Shown here: positions 45,370 through 54,732 of the stretch, one piece after another
How positions within the stretch are numbered: the stretch's first letter is position 1
Layout: each line of letters begins with the position of its first letter
Program-made: the position numbers and the translations under genes
Source: Mesorhizobium sp. RMAD-H1
GTDB lineage: Bacteria; Pseudomonadota; Alphaproteobacteria; Rhizobiales; Rhizobiaceae
Direction: 5' to 3'
DNA length: 64,000 nt
Assembly: GCF_014191375.1 (NCBI RefSeq)
Contig: NZ_JACHWN010000009.1
Span: forward strand, 124,001-188,000
Notes under the pieces: generated by a model
What the model saw: the letters and a program-made list of their open reading frames with translations, nothing else
Told to the model about the DNA's origin: nothing
The model's database searches: none

Positions 45370-46266
45370 ATGAGTTCAAAGAAAAAAATCCGCAAGGCCG
45401 TCTTCCCCGTGGCAGGTCTCGGAACCCGCTTTCTGCCAGCTACCAAATCCATACCAAAGGAAATGCTCCCCGTCGTCGACAAGCCGGTCATCCAGTATGT
45501 CGTGGATGAGGCGCGGGAGGCAGGGATCGAGCATCTGATTTTCGTCACCGGGCGCAGCAAGGCGGTGATCGAGGATTATTTCGATGCGCAGGTCGAGCTT
45601 TATTCGACGCTCGCCGAGCGCGGCAAGAACGAATTGCTTGACCATCTCCAGAGTATCCAGCCCCAGCCGGGGACGGCGAGCTTCACCCGCCAGCAAGTGC
45701 CGCTCGGTCTCGGCCATGCGGTGTGGTGCGCGCGCGAATTGGTGGGCGACGAGCCATTCGCTCTGCTTCTGCCCGATATGGTCATGCAGTCGAAAAGGGG
45801 CTGTCTGGCCGATATGGTGGAGCTCTACGAACAGAGCGGCGGCAATGTCATAGCCGTGCAGGAATGCGACCCGGCGGAAGCGCATAAATACGGCATCGTC
45901 GGGCGTGGCGAGCCGGTCGGCAAGGGGTTCAAGGTGACGAGCATGGTGGAGAAGCCCGCCAAGGGCACCGCACAGTCAAATCTTTACATCAACGGGCGCT
46001 ATATCCTGCAGCCGGAAATCTTCGAGATTCTCGCCGGACAGGAAAAGGGCTCAGGTGGCGAGATCCAGCTGACCGACGGGATGCTCAAACTGGCGGAGGA
46101 GCAACCCTTCTACGGCTACCATTATACCGGCCGGACCTTCGATTGCGGTTCGAAGGAGGGTTTCATCGAGGCCAATGTGGCTTTCGCGCTGTGGCGCAAG
46201 GATATCCGGCCGAATGTTGAACATTCCATCGGCGAACTGCTGCGCGTGATCAAGCCGGAGGATTGA
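45370..46266 (+). CDS. galU: UTP–glucose-1-phosphate uridylyltransferase
   Basis: 298 aa from ATG 45370. The nucleotidyltransferase motif [30 protein letters not shown] opens the protein; [16 protein letters not shown] and [10 protein letters not shown] follow as in bacterial GalU. It makes UDP-glucose for exopolysaccharide, LPS and cyclic glucans. It stands alone, divergent from the transglycosylase. Confidence 0.96.
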   Translation: MSSKKKIRKAVFPVAGLGTRFLPATKSIPKEMLPVVDKPVIQYVVDEAREAGIEHLIFVTGRSKAVIEDYFDAQVELYSTLAERGKNELLDHLQSIQPQPGTASFTRQQVPLGLGHAVWCARELVGDEPFALLLPDMVMQSKRGCLADMVELYEQSGGNVIAVQECDPAEAHKYGIVGRGEPVGKGFKVTSMVEKPAKGTAQSNLYINGRYILQPEIFEILAGQEKGSGGEIQLTDGMLKLAEEQPFYGYHYTGRTFDCGSKEGFIEANVAFALWRKDIRPNVEHSIGELLRVIKPED

Positions 46267-46274
46267 GGATACTC

Positions 46275-46410
46275 CGATATTCGTCATCCTCGGGCTCGTC
46301 CCGGGGATGTGCGACCATGGAGCGAGAGTGATACGACCATCCGCGATGGGATCATCAAGAAGCTCTGCCGCCGTAGATTCTCGCAACAGGCCCGAGAATG
46401 ACGAAAGCGG
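46275..46410. repeat. Palindromic intergenic repeat after galU
   Basis: The arm CGTCATCCTCGGGCT (from 46282) and the arm AGGCCCGAGAATGACG (to 46402) are imperfect reverse complements about 90 bp apart. The words TCGTCATCCTCGGGC are typical of repeats dispersed in alphaproteobacterial genomes. Confidence 0.6.
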
Positions 46411-46415
46411 AGAGA

Positions 46416-48125
46416 TTATCTCTGCAGCTTCACACCGAGATAGACGCTGTTCGAGGTATATTCGCGCGAGGCGACATCGCTTTTCATGAATTCATGGCGA
46501 TAGCTGCCATTGACGCCGACGAAGCGGTTGAACCAGTAGGTGGCGCCGAGTTCCGCGCCCAGGCCATAGTCCGTGCCCGATCCGTCGCGATTGTCGCGGA
46601 CGGTGACATCGAGCCCGGCGTCGAGCGTCAGGTTGGCGCGGATCAGGCGCTTGAGATCGAGATTGGCTAGGTAGAGGATGGAGCCGCTTTCACCGGGGGC
46701 GGTGCCGCCTTCGACGATCGTCTGTGCCGCCAATCTCACGTCGGTGCCGCGCTCGGGGGACCAGTTCATCGCCGCGTTGAGTGAAAGGCCGCCGATATCG
46801 CGAAGGCGCTCGTCCTCGATATTCTCGCGGAGATAGCCGAGCGCGAATTCGCCATTGAGCTTTTCGCCCATATCGACCAAGGCACCGGCGCGTGCGGCAA
46901 GCTGTGTGGCGCCACGCTCATAGCCGTTGCTGTCCTGCCTCTCATCATAGATGCGTCTGCCGACCTCGATTTCGGCGAATGGCCTGATCGCGGCGGAAAG
47001 CTGATAGCCCCCGCGCAGGGTGACGCTGACAAAGGTATTGTCGCGGTCCCTCTGGCTGACTTCGCCGCCCGTCGAAAGTTCCGCATCGCCATAGACGGAA
47101 CGCTCCACACGGCCTGTCACGCCGCCGAAGAGGAGTCCGACCTCGCGCTCGACGCCAAGGCTTCCATTGAGCGTCTGCACGATCGGGCGCTTCAGCGCGC
47201 CGGGAACGCCATAGGGATTGTTGGCGCTTTCGCGGCGAAGATGATAGCCGGCGCTGGAATTGACGGTCGTTTGGTCGCCGAGATCAAGCCGCAGGCCGCC
47301 TTCGATGTCGAGGCGCGGCTCGGAGACGTCCTGGCCGGAAATCGTCCTGGCCCAGCTGCCGGATGCATCAAGGGTGGCCTGATGCCGCGACCAGTCCGAC
47401 TGGGCATTGAGCCGCAGCGTGGTTTCGGACAGCATGGCGCTGGAACCAGTGGCGCTGTTGTCGGCATTGCTGGTACCGCGGATGCCCTGATCGAGGGATG
47501 GGCGCAGGAGAAAGGATCCGGCGCGCAGGCCGACCGGCGCGAACGGGTCCTCCTCCGACTGAGGGCGCGACCGGTTCTCGATCGGCGCTTGCCGCTCGTT
47601 TTCGGGCATGACGCGGCCGGTATCGTTCTCTTCCTCGCTGTTCACCGTGCCGGTGCGCAGATAATCAGCGGGAGCCGATTGGCCGGCATCCGCCTCGTCG
47701 GCCGTGCTGGCGGGGGCGCGTCTCGCCGGGTTCTCGGCGGGGATCGGTGGAGACGGCAGGCCCTCCGGCTCGATCGGCCGGCCCTGCAGCGTGTCATCGC
47801 TCAGACCGATCGAATCGTCTCCCCCCTCCGTGAACGCATCGCCGCCTTCGGTGTTCGCATCATCGGCGTCTTCGGAAAGGGCTCCCGAACTTGCCGGTTC
47901 GTAAGCCGGCGGGGCGGAGCGCCTCTGCTGCGATGACGCCGATAGAGGCGTTGCCGCCGATGTGCCAAGGATATCCTCCTGCACCGAGCCACGCAGGCTG
48001 ACATCCTGCGCCCGGGCGGGAATGCCCACCGCGCCGATGGCGACGCCGGCCAGGAGCAGCCCGGCAAGCCGGCGCTTGCGGGCGATACGCGGCTCGGTGC
48101 CGGGGGGCTTGGCGGCTTGATGCAT
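46416..48125 (-). CDS. Outer-membrane beta-barrel protein with a long disordered N-terminal region
   Basis: 569 aa. After a signal peptide (LAGLLLAGVAIGAVGIPARAQ), residues about 45–200 are low-complexity and acidic. From about 205 on, alternating beta strands (LRLNAQSDWSRHQATLDASG, LDLGDQTTVNSSAGYHLR) continue to the C-terminal strand NSVYLGVKLQR, typical of a rhizobial outer-membrane barrel (BBP2-like). Function is unknown. It is divergent from the KpsF/GutQ gene. Confidence 0.8.
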   Translation of the reverse strand: MHQAAKPPGTEPRIARKRRLAGLLLAGVAIGAVGIPARAQDVSLRGSVQEDILGTSAATPLSASSQQRRSAPPAYEPASSGALSEDADDANTEGGDAFTEGGDDSIGLSDDTLQGRPIEPEGLPSPPIPAENPARRAPASTADEADAGQSAPADYLRTGTVNSEEENDTGRVMPENERQAPIENRSRPQSEEDPFAPVGLRAGSFLLRPSLDQGIRGTSNADNSATGSSAMLSETTLRLNAQSDWSRHQATLDASGSWARTISGQDVSEPRLDIEGGLRLDLGDQTTVNSSAGYHLRRESANNPYGVPGALKRPIVQTLNGSLGVEREVGLLFGGVTGRVERSVYGDAELSTGGEVSQRDRDNTFVSVTLRGGYQLSAAIRPFAEIEVGRRIYDERQDSNGYERGATQLAARAGALVDMGEKLNGEFALGYLRENIEDERLRDIGGLSLNAAMNWSPERGTDVRLAAQTIVEGGTAPGESGSILYLANLDLKRLIRANLTLDAGLDVTVRDNRDGSGTDYGLGAELGATYWFNRFVGVNGSYRHEFMKSDVASREYTSNSVYLGVKLQR

Positions 48126-48278
48126 GATCTGGAATGGAACCGGGTTGCAACGTGGTTCACCGAACGTAAATCGACATGGTTAATGCTTGGTTTCTTTTGG
48201 GTTTGCGAAGCCGAGCTGCGGCGCTTGCCAGACAACAAAGATGGACAGATGTGCCGCAAAGCGCTAACGCTTTCGCCC

Positions 48279-49274
48279 ATGCAGGATGTCAAAGACAGAA
48301 AAGCGGATGCGCAGGCGGCACTCGAATCGGCCTTGCGCACCATCGTAACGGAAAAGGCCGGCCTGACCGCGCTGGAAGAAGCGCTGCAGAATGGTCTTGC
48401 AAAACCTTTTGCCGAGGCGGTGCAGCGCATCGCCCGCAGCACCGGCCGCGTCATCGTGACGGGTGTCGGCAAGAGCGGACATATCGGCACGAAAATCGCC
48501 GCGACGCTTGCTTCCACGGGGACGCCCGCCTTCTTCGTCCATTCGGCCGAGGCCAATCACGGCGATCTCGGCATGGTGGGCAGCAACGACATCATTCTTG
48601 CCCTCTCCTGGTCGGGCGAGACGGCGGAGCTGAAAGGCATCGTCAGCTATTCCCGGCGCTTCCGCATGCCGCTGATCGCGCTGACCTCGCGCGCGCACTC
48701 GACGCTGGGCCGCGAGGCCGACATCGTCCTTCTGCTGCCCAGGACCGACGAGGCCTGTCCGCACGGCCTGGCGCCGACCACCTCGACATTGATGCAGCTC
48801 GCCATGGGTGACGCGCTTGCCGTGGCGCTGCTGGAGGCGCGCGGTTTCACCGCCAGCGATTTCAGGACATTCCATCCTGGCGGATCGCTGGGGGCAAGCC
48901 TGACCCATGTGCGTGATATCATGCATCGTGGCGACGAGCTGCCGCTGGTGCCGCTCGGCACGTCCATGCCCGAAGCGATGCAGGTCCTCTCACACAAGCG
49001 CTTCGGCTGCGTCGGCGTCACCGACGGGGAGGGGAATCTTGTCGGTATCGTCACCGACGGCGATCTCGCCCGCAATCTTCACCGCAATCTCGGCGAACTG
49101 ACGGTCGATGACATCATGACGCGCGGGCCGAAGACGGTCGCCCCGCATCTGCTGGTCGGCGCGGCGATGAGCCTCCTCAACGAGCATAATATCAGCGCGC
49201 TCATCGTTACCGAGGAAAACCGCCCGGTAGGGCTCGTCCATTTCCACGATCTGCTGCGCATCGGCGTGGCTTGA
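48279..49274 (+). CDS. KpsF/GutQ-family arabinose-5-phosphate isomerase
   Basis: 331 aa from ATG 48279; ATG 48249 is an in-frame alternative and neither has a good ribosome site. The SIS domain contains VIVTGVGKSGHIGTKIAATLASTGTPAFF and LSWSGETAEL; two CBS domains follow (MPEAMQVLSHKRFGCVGVTD and DIMTRGPKTVAPHLLVGAAM). These enzymes convert ribulose-5-P to arabinose-5-P for Kdo and LPS synthesis. Confidence 0.92.
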   Translation: MQDVKDRKADAQAALESALRTIVTEKAGLTALEEALQNGLAKPFAEAVQRIARSTGRVIVTGVGKSGHIGTKIAATLASTGTPAFFVHSAEANHGDLGMVGSNDIILALSWSGETAELKGIVSYSRRFRMPLIALTSRAHSTLGREADIVLLLPRTDEACPHGLAPTTSTLMQLAMGDALAVALLEARGFTASDFRTFHPGGSLGASLTHVRDIMHRGDELPLVPLGTSMPEAMQVLSHKRFGCVGVTDGEGNLVGIVTDGDLARNLHRNLGELTVDDIMTRGPKTVAPHLLVGAAMSLLNEHNISALIVTEENRPVGLVHFHDLLRIGVA

Positions 49275-49362
49275 CGAGGCGGCAGGGCAATAAGGCAGCA
49301 GGGCATTATGGACTGCTGTCATAGACAACTGCCCTATTGCCCCACTGCCTTACTCCCTTGCC

Positions 49363-50427
49363 CTACACCCAGCCCTGCAGTTCGCGGCGCACCAGCGTCT
49401 CGATGACGCTCATGCCCTCGTCGGAATCATTGAGGCAGGGGATGTGGCTGAAGTTGACGCCGCCATGCTCATGGAAGCTCTCGGCGGCCTCGTTGCCGAT
49501 CTCGTCCAGCGTCTCCAGGCAGTCGGCGACGAAGCCCGGATTGAAGACGGCGATGGATTTGACGCCTTCCCTGGCGAGCCTTTCGATCGTCTCGTCGGTA
49601 TAGGGCTGGAGCCATTCTTCCGGGCCGAAGCGTGACTGGAAGCATGTGAGAAGCTTCCTTTCTTCCCAGCCCAGCCGCTCGCGCAAGAGGCGCGATGTCG
49701 TCATGCAGTGGTCCGGATAGGGGTCGCCGCGCTTGGCATAGCTCTGCGGAATGCCATGGTAGGAGGCGATTACGACCTCCGGCTCGAAAGAAAGCGTCGC
49801 CAGATGCTTCTCGATGGAGCGGGCGAGCGCCTCGATATAGGCGGGTTCGTCCTCATAGGAAGGGACCGTGCGCACCGCAGGCATGAAGCGCGTCTTCATC
49901 AGCGCCTCGAAGAACTTGTCGTTCACCGTGGCCGTGGTGGTGGCGGAATATTGCGGATAGAGCGGGAACATGACGATGCGCTGGCATCCCCCGTCCCGCA
50001 GGCGCGTCAGCACATCCTCGATCGAGGGCTGGCCATAGCGCATGGCCCAGTCGACGACGACATTGGGATAGTCCTTCAGCGTTTCCGCGAGCTTTTCGGC
50101 CTGCGAGCGGGTGAAGGTGCGCAGCGGCGATTCGTTCTTTTCCCTGTTCCAGATACGCTCGTAGTTCCGGCCCGATTTCTTCGGCCGGGTGTTGAGAACG
50201 ATGCCGTTGAGGATCGGATACCAGATGGCGCGCGGCCATTCGATGACGCGCCGGTCGGAGAGAAATTCCTTCAGATAGCGGCGCATGGAGGCGAAATCGG
50301 TGCCGTCCGGGGTGCCGAGATTGACGAGAAGCACGCCGACCTTGGGCTTGGCAACGGGTGGCTTGCCGGTCGGCAACGGTTCGGTTGTGGCTGCCTTTTT
50401 CGTCTTCGTTCTGCCCGTTGCACTCAT
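49363..50427 (-). CDS. hemH: Ferrochelatase
   Basis: 354 aa. GVLLVNLGTPDGTDFASMRRYLKEFLSDRRV, FPLYPQYSATTTATV and the metal-site His224 in ASYHGIPQSY are diagnostic; VFNPGFVADCLETLDEIG carries the conserved late Glu. The N-terminal 28 residues are an extra Thr/Lys/Pro-rich tail. It inserts Fe2+ into protoporphyrin IX at the inner membrane. Confidence 0.97.
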   Translation of the reverse strand: MSATGRTKTKKAATTEPLPTGKPPVAKPKVGVLLVNLGTPDGTDFASMRRYLKEFLSDRRVIEWPRAIWYPILNGIVLNTRPKKSGRNYERIWNREKNESPLRTFTRSQAEKLAETLKDYPNVVVDWAMRYGQPSIEDVLTRLRDGGCQRIVMFPLYPQYSATTTATVNDKFFEALMKTRFMPAVRTVPSYEDEPAYIEALARSIEKHLATLSFEPEVVIASYHGIPQSYAKRGDPYPDHCMTTSRLLRERLGWEERKLLTCFQSRFGPEEWLQPYTDETIERLAREGVKSIAVFNPGFVADCLETLDEIGNEAAESFHEHGGVNFSHIPCLNDSDEGMSVIETLVRRELQGWV

Positions 50428-50563
50428 TTTCAGTCTTTTTCTCCTCGGCGGCGATCAGCGCGCGGTTGAAACGCGTCCGAAAAGTAGAGTTTCCCGGTCG
50501 AATTTCAATGATGCGAAAGCGCGCAGGCGGGGTCAATCAATGCCGGCGCGCCTGGCGCTCTTC

Positions 50564-52480
50564 TCAGGCCGGAACGGACAGCTTTCCGCCCACGGGCAGG
50601 CGGCGGGGATGGTATTTCCGGTTGGCGTCCCGCAGCTTGCGCCATTGGGTCGGGTCGCCATAGAAGCCTGCCGCCAGGTCCCAATAGGTGTCGCCCGATT
50701 TGATGATGTAGGGTTCGCCAGCCGCCGGCTTCTGCGGCGCCGCGGCCTGCTTTTCCGCCGGTGCGGGCTTTGCCGGTTCAGCCGTCCCCGCCGGCGCTGC
50801 CGGCTTGGCGGTTTCGGCCGGCGCCGGTGTCTGGCCGGCCGGAGCCTCCGTCCCGCCGGTCATCATCTCGACGGCCTGGATGCGACCATCGGTATAGGGT
50901 TTGTAAGGCCGATTTTTCGCGAGATAGTCGGCTACGACCTCCTCGAGACCAGGTCCGTAATCATAGGCGTTCGTCGCGTTGGTCGCGAAGATCTTGTAGC
51001 CGTCGCCGCCGGCGCGCATGTAGTTGTTGGAGACCACCCCATAGGTCGCGGCGGGATCGATCGGCACCCATCCCCCCTGCGGATCCTTCACCATGACATC
51101 GGAAATGCGGTTGCCCGCCGGCTTGGACCGGTCGAAGGCGTATTTGAGGCCTGCCACCTGCGGAAAGCGGCCGGCGCCTTCTTCGACCTGGCCGACGCCG
51201 TTTTCAAGGGCTGCGATGACATCGGCTCCCTTGAGCTGGAAGGTGGAAAGCGTGTTCTGGAACGGCAGCACGGTCAGGACTTCGCCCATCGTCACCTCGC
51301 CCTGGTCGATGGAAGCGCGCAAGCCGCCGCCATTCATGATGGCGATCGTCATGCCCTGGTCCTTGGCGCGGTCGAGCATCGCGTCGGCGACAAGGTTGCC
51401 CATCGGACATTCCATTCCGCGGCAGGCCTCGCGCGATCCGTCGATGGCGGTTTCGGTCGAAGCCACCACCTTGTTCTTGAGTTCTTCCAGCGGCTTGGCC
51501 AGTTCCGCCACCCGGGCGGCAAAGGCTGCATCCGGCTGAACCGTGGAATCGAGAAGGATAGGATTGCCCTTGGCCGCGATAACATTTCCGGCATCATCGA
51601 ACGTTACCGCGAGATCGCCCAGATATTTGGAATAGGCATAGGCGGTGACGATCGGCACGTCCTTGCCCGCGGGGTTCCTGACGAGCGTGGGGTAGGGCCC
51701 TTCCGCCTTGGGATCCGTGTTGGAAAGCAGCGTATGGCTATGTCCGCCAACGATCACGTCTATACCCTCGACGGCCGCAGCAATCTGCTTGTCGCGGGGA
51801 TAGCCGACATGGGTGACGGCGATGATCTTGTTGACGCCCTGTTTTTCCAGATCGGCGACCGCGCCCTTGAGATAGGCGATTTCGTCCTGGAAATGAACGT
51901 CCGGACCGGGCGAGGAGGTCTCCTGCGTATCGGTCGCCAGGACGGAAACGATACCGATCTTCTGTCCGCCGATCTCCTTGACGATGTAAGGCTTGTATTT
52001 TCCGGCGATCGGCGATTTCGCGTCGGCAGTCACATTGCCGGAAATGACCGGGAATTTCACCTTGTCCAGAAAGGAAGCCAATCCTTCGGGACCGTCGTCG
52101 AACTCATGATTGCCCAGCGCCATCGCGTCGAAACCGATGCCGTTCATGAATTCCGCCGTATCGACACCCTTGTAGGTGGTATAGAAGAGCGAACCCTGAA
52201 ACTGGTCGCCGGCATCGACAACGAGAACGTTGCCGCCCTTCTGCGCAAGTGCCTGGCGCTGCCTGTCCATGGCAGCCTTGACGCGCGCAACCCCGCCGAA
52301 ACACTCGTTTTTCTGCTGCTCCTCGGCGGAACAGGTCGAATCATATTTGTTGATCGGCTCGACGCGCGAATGGAAGTCGTTGATGTGCAGGATGTTCAGC
52401 GTGTAGTCGGCGAAAGCCGTTCCCGCTGAAAACGCGAGGATGGAAGAACAGAGAATTGCACGGGTGAAGGGTCTGGACAT
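50564..52480 (-). CDS. Periplasmic 5'-nucleotidase (UshA-like) with a C-terminal LysM domain
   Basis: 638 aa. A signal peptide ends near GTAFA. The metallophosphatase domain has HINDFHSR, VDAGDQFQGS, GNHEFDDG and GGHSHTLL; the 5'-nucleotidase C-terminal domain has NGGGLRASIDQGEVT and SNNYMRAGGDGYKIF. A Pro/Ala-rich linker (about 540–585) leads to a LysM module (PYIIKSGDTYWDLAAGFYGD). Hydrolysis of extracellular nucleotides is expected; the LysM should hold the enzyme on peptidoglycan, an unusual addition. Confidence 0.9.
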   Translation of the reverse strand: MSRPFTRAILCSSILAFSAGTAFADYTLNILHINDFHSRVEPINKYDSTCSAEEQQKNECFGGVARVKAAMDRQRQALAQKGGNVLVVDAGDQFQGSLFYTTYKGVDTAEFMNGIGFDAMALGNHEFDDGPEGLASFLDKVKFPVISGNVTADAKSPIAGKYKPYIVKEIGGQKIGIVSVLATDTQETSSPGPDVHFQDEIAYLKGAVADLEKQGVNKIIAVTHVGYPRDKQIAAAVEGIDVIVGGHSHTLLSNTDPKAEGPYPTLVRNPAGKDVPIVTAYAYSKYLGDLAVTFDDAGNVIAAKGNPILLDSTVQPDAAFAARVAELAKPLEELKNKVVASTETAIDGSREACRGMECPMGNLVADAMLDRAKDQGMTIAIMNGGGLRASIDQGEVTMGEVLTVLPFQNTLSTFQLKGADVIAALENGVGQVEEGAGRFPQVAGLKYAFDRSKPAGNRISDVMVKDPQGGWVPIDPAATYGVVSNNYMRAGGDGYKIFATNATNAYDYGPGLEEVVADYLAKNRPYKPYTDGRIQAVEMMTGGTEAPAGQTPAPAETAKPAAPAGTAEPAKPAPAEKQAAAPQKPAAGEPYIIKSGDTYWDLAAGFYGDPTQWRKLRDANRKYHPRRLPVGGKLSVPA

Positions 52481-52609
52481 CTTGGCTTTGCTCCCTGCGG
52501 CCTGCCCATGGGAGCCGGGATCGTCCCACCTTGCTCAGGGATATGCAAGATGGAAAGCCGTCGTCCACAACCCGTGCGCTGCGGACGAACGGCGCCCCTC
52601 CTGCCGGCG

Positions 52610-52987
52610 TTAGCCGGCAGCCTTGCGGTTAAGCGTGAACTGCGAACCGGCGGAGGAGGTGCAGTTGAGCTGGGAAGGCGAAACCACCGCGCAGTTGACG
52701 CGCGACGTGGTGCCACGGACGAGCGAGCGCATGTCGATGGCGACGAGCTGCGGCGTCTCGTAACGATAATTGCCCTCGGCGAGCTTCTCGTTGGTGTCGG
52801 TCGTGCGGGTCACGAACACGCCGGAATTGAAGCTGGAGGTGATGCCGTTCGCATCGACCCAATTGCCCTCGATGCCGCCACCGCGCGCGACGACCGGGAC
52901 GTTGCCGCCGATGGGCCCTGCAGATTGGCAGGCGGCAAGCGCCGTGGATACCACTGCAAGCATTGCCGCTGGTCCGATGCGTTTCAT
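52610..52987 (-). CDS. omp10: Omp10-type outer-membrane lipoprotein
   Basis: 125 aa. A lipoprotein signal with lipobox LAAC (Cys20) is followed by IEGNWVDANGITSSFNSGVF, TRTTDTNEKLAEGNY and VNCAVVSPSQLNCTSSAGSQF, which closely follow the Brucella Omp10 pattern as I recall it. Omp10 is a small surface-exposed lipoprotein of Hyphomicrobiales and supports the taxonomic call. Confidence 0.88.
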   Translation of the reverse strand: MKRIGPAAMLAVVSTALAACQSAGPIGGNVPVVARGGGIEGNWVDANGITSSFNSGVFVTRTTDTNEKLAEGNYRYETPQLVAIDMRSLVRGTTSRVNCAVVSPSQLNCTSSAGSQFTLNRKAAG

Positions 52988-53100
52988 AGTCTGATCTCCT
53001 GTCAGTTTCTGACTTCCCCCTGTGATGTATCCAAATTTTCACGAAAACAAGCCCCACTCCGAGGCAGCGGGGGACAAGTGTTGCGTTTATGCCGCACATG

Positions 53101-53126
53101 AAAACGGCGCCCGAAGGCGCCGTGGA
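53101..53126 (-). terminator. Intrinsic terminator of the homospermidine synthase gene
   Basis: On the minus strand the stem ACGGCGCC-TTCG-GGCGCCGT is followed by TTTT. It lies 31 bp beyond the stop codon at 53154. Confidence 0.8.
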
Positions 53127-53153
53127 GGAAAGCGTGCCGCTGTCGCCGGGTTG

Positions 53154-54602
53154 CTACCAGCGCACCAGAACATTGCGGAACTGCCAGGGATCCTTCAGGT
53201 CGATATCTTCCTTGAAAAGGCCCGGCCGGCCGGCTAGCGGCGTCCAGTCGGTGTAATAACCCTTTACCGGACCGAGATAGGGGCGCTGGATCTCAAGGCA
53301 GCGCCGATAGTCCATCTCATCGGTTTCGACGATGCCGGCGTTCGGGTTTTCGAGCGCCCAGACCATGCCGGCCAGCACGGCGGAGGTCACCTGCAGGCCG
53401 GTCGCATTCTGGTACGGCGCAAGCTTGCGGGCTTCCTCGAGCGAGAGCTGCGAGCCATACCAGTAGGCGTTGAGGTCGTGCCCGTAAAGGAGCACGCCCA
53501 GTTCGTCGATGCCGTCGATCAGCTCGTTCTCGTCGAGCACATGCTGGACGGGCTGCGGCTTGCCGCCGGCGCCGAACATCTCGTCGAGCGAGAGCACGGC
53601 GTCGTTGGCCGGGTGATAGGCGTAGTGGCAGGTCGGGCGGTAGGTCACCTTGCCCTTCTTGTCGCGCACGGTGAAATAGTCGGCGATGGAAACGGACTCG
53701 TTATGGGTAACGAGTAAGCCATATTGTGGTCCCGGCGTCGGGCACCAGCTGCGCACGCGGGTATTGGCGCCGGGCTGTTCCAGGAAGATCGCGGCCTTGT
53801 TGCCCTTCTTCTGCTTGCGGGCGTTCTTTGGCATCCATTTCTCATGCGTGCCCCAGCCAAGCTCGGCCGGCTGCAGGCCTTCCGCAATGAAACCCTCGAC
53901 GGACCAGGTGTTCCAGAAGACGTTGAGCGGCTTTGGATGCCTGGTGCGCTGCGTATCGCGCTCGGCGATGTGGATGCCCTTGACGCCCACCTTCTTCATG
54001 AGCTTTGCCCAGCCATCGCGGTCGTCGGCGGCAGGTTCCGTGAAATCGAGCTTCATCTCGGTGGCGAGATCGACAAGCGCCTTCTTGACGAACCACGACA
54101 CCATGCCGGGATTGGCGCCGCAGCAGGAGACGGCGGTCGGGCCGCCCGGGTTCTTCCTCTTTTCGGCGCGCACCGTTTCGCGCAGCGCATAGTTGGTACG
54201 GGAGGCGTTGTCGGCCTTATCGTCGAAATAGAAGCCGAGCCAAGGCTCCACGACCGTATCGATATAAAGCGCGCCCTGCTGGCGGCAAAGCTTCATGAGA
54301 TCGAGGGACGAGGTATCGACCGAAAGGTTGACGCAGAAGGCCTGGCCGCCGCCCTCGGTAAGAAGGGGCACGAGAACCGATTTGTAATTGTCCCTGGTTA
54401 TGGCTTCCTGGATGAAACGGATGCCTTCCTTGTCGGCGATCTTCTTGTTCTCGTCGCTCGGGTCGATGATGACAAGCCGCGATTTGTCGAATTTGAAATG
54501 GCGCTCGATCAGTGGCAGGGTACCGCGCCCGATCGACCCAAAGCCGATCATGACAATAGGGCCGGTAATTTCACCGTAGATCGGCCATTTCGCTTTCGCC
54601 AT
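53154..54602 (-). CDS. hss: Homospermidine synthase
   Basis: 482 aa from ATG 54602 (GGAG upstream; an in-frame TTG lies at 54617). The N-terminal Rossmann motif PIVMIGFGSIGRGTLPLI, DTVVEPWLGFY, CCGANPGMVSWFVKKAL and TPGPQYGLLVTHNE are those of bacterial homospermidine synthase of the saccharopine-dehydrogenase-like family. It makes sym-homospermidine from putrescine with NAD+, the main polyamine route of many rhizobia. Confidence 0.95.
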   Translation of the reverse strand: MAKAKWPIYGEITGPIVMIGFGSIGRGTLPLIERHFKFDKSRLVIIDPSDENKKIADKEGIRFIQEAITRDNYKSVLVPLLTEGGGQAFCVNLSVDTSSLDLMKLCRQQGALYIDTVVEPWLGFYFDDKADNASRTNYALRETVRAEKRKNPGGPTAVSCCGANPGMVSWFVKKALVDLATEMKLDFTEPAADDRDGWAKLMKKVGVKGIHIAERDTQRTRHPKPLNVFWNTWSVEGFIAEGLQPAELGWGTHEKWMPKNARKQKKGNKAAIFLEQPGANTRVRSWCPTPGPQYGLLVTHNESVSIADYFTVRDKKGKVTYRPTCHYAYHPANDAVLSLDEMFGAGGKPQPVQHVLDENELIDGIDELGVLLYGHDLNAYWYGSQLSLEEARKLAPYQNATGLQVTSAVLAGMVWALENPNAGIVETDEMDYRRCLEIQRPYLGPVKGYYTDWTPLAGRPGLFKEDIDLKDPWQFRNVLVRW

Positions 54603-54732
54603 TTCCCGTTTCTCCAATCAGGGTTGTGTTCGGTGCAGTACGTTCCTTGTGGGGTTCGAATGATTACCCGATCCGGCTAAATCATAGATTACTGTCACAA
54701 TAAAGCGTTACCGTTGCGGATTACCTTGTAAA

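Noticed and set aside
50285..52429. Long open frame antisense to the 5'-nucleotidase
   Set aside because: Same reason: the minus strand encodes a complete, motif-rich protein.
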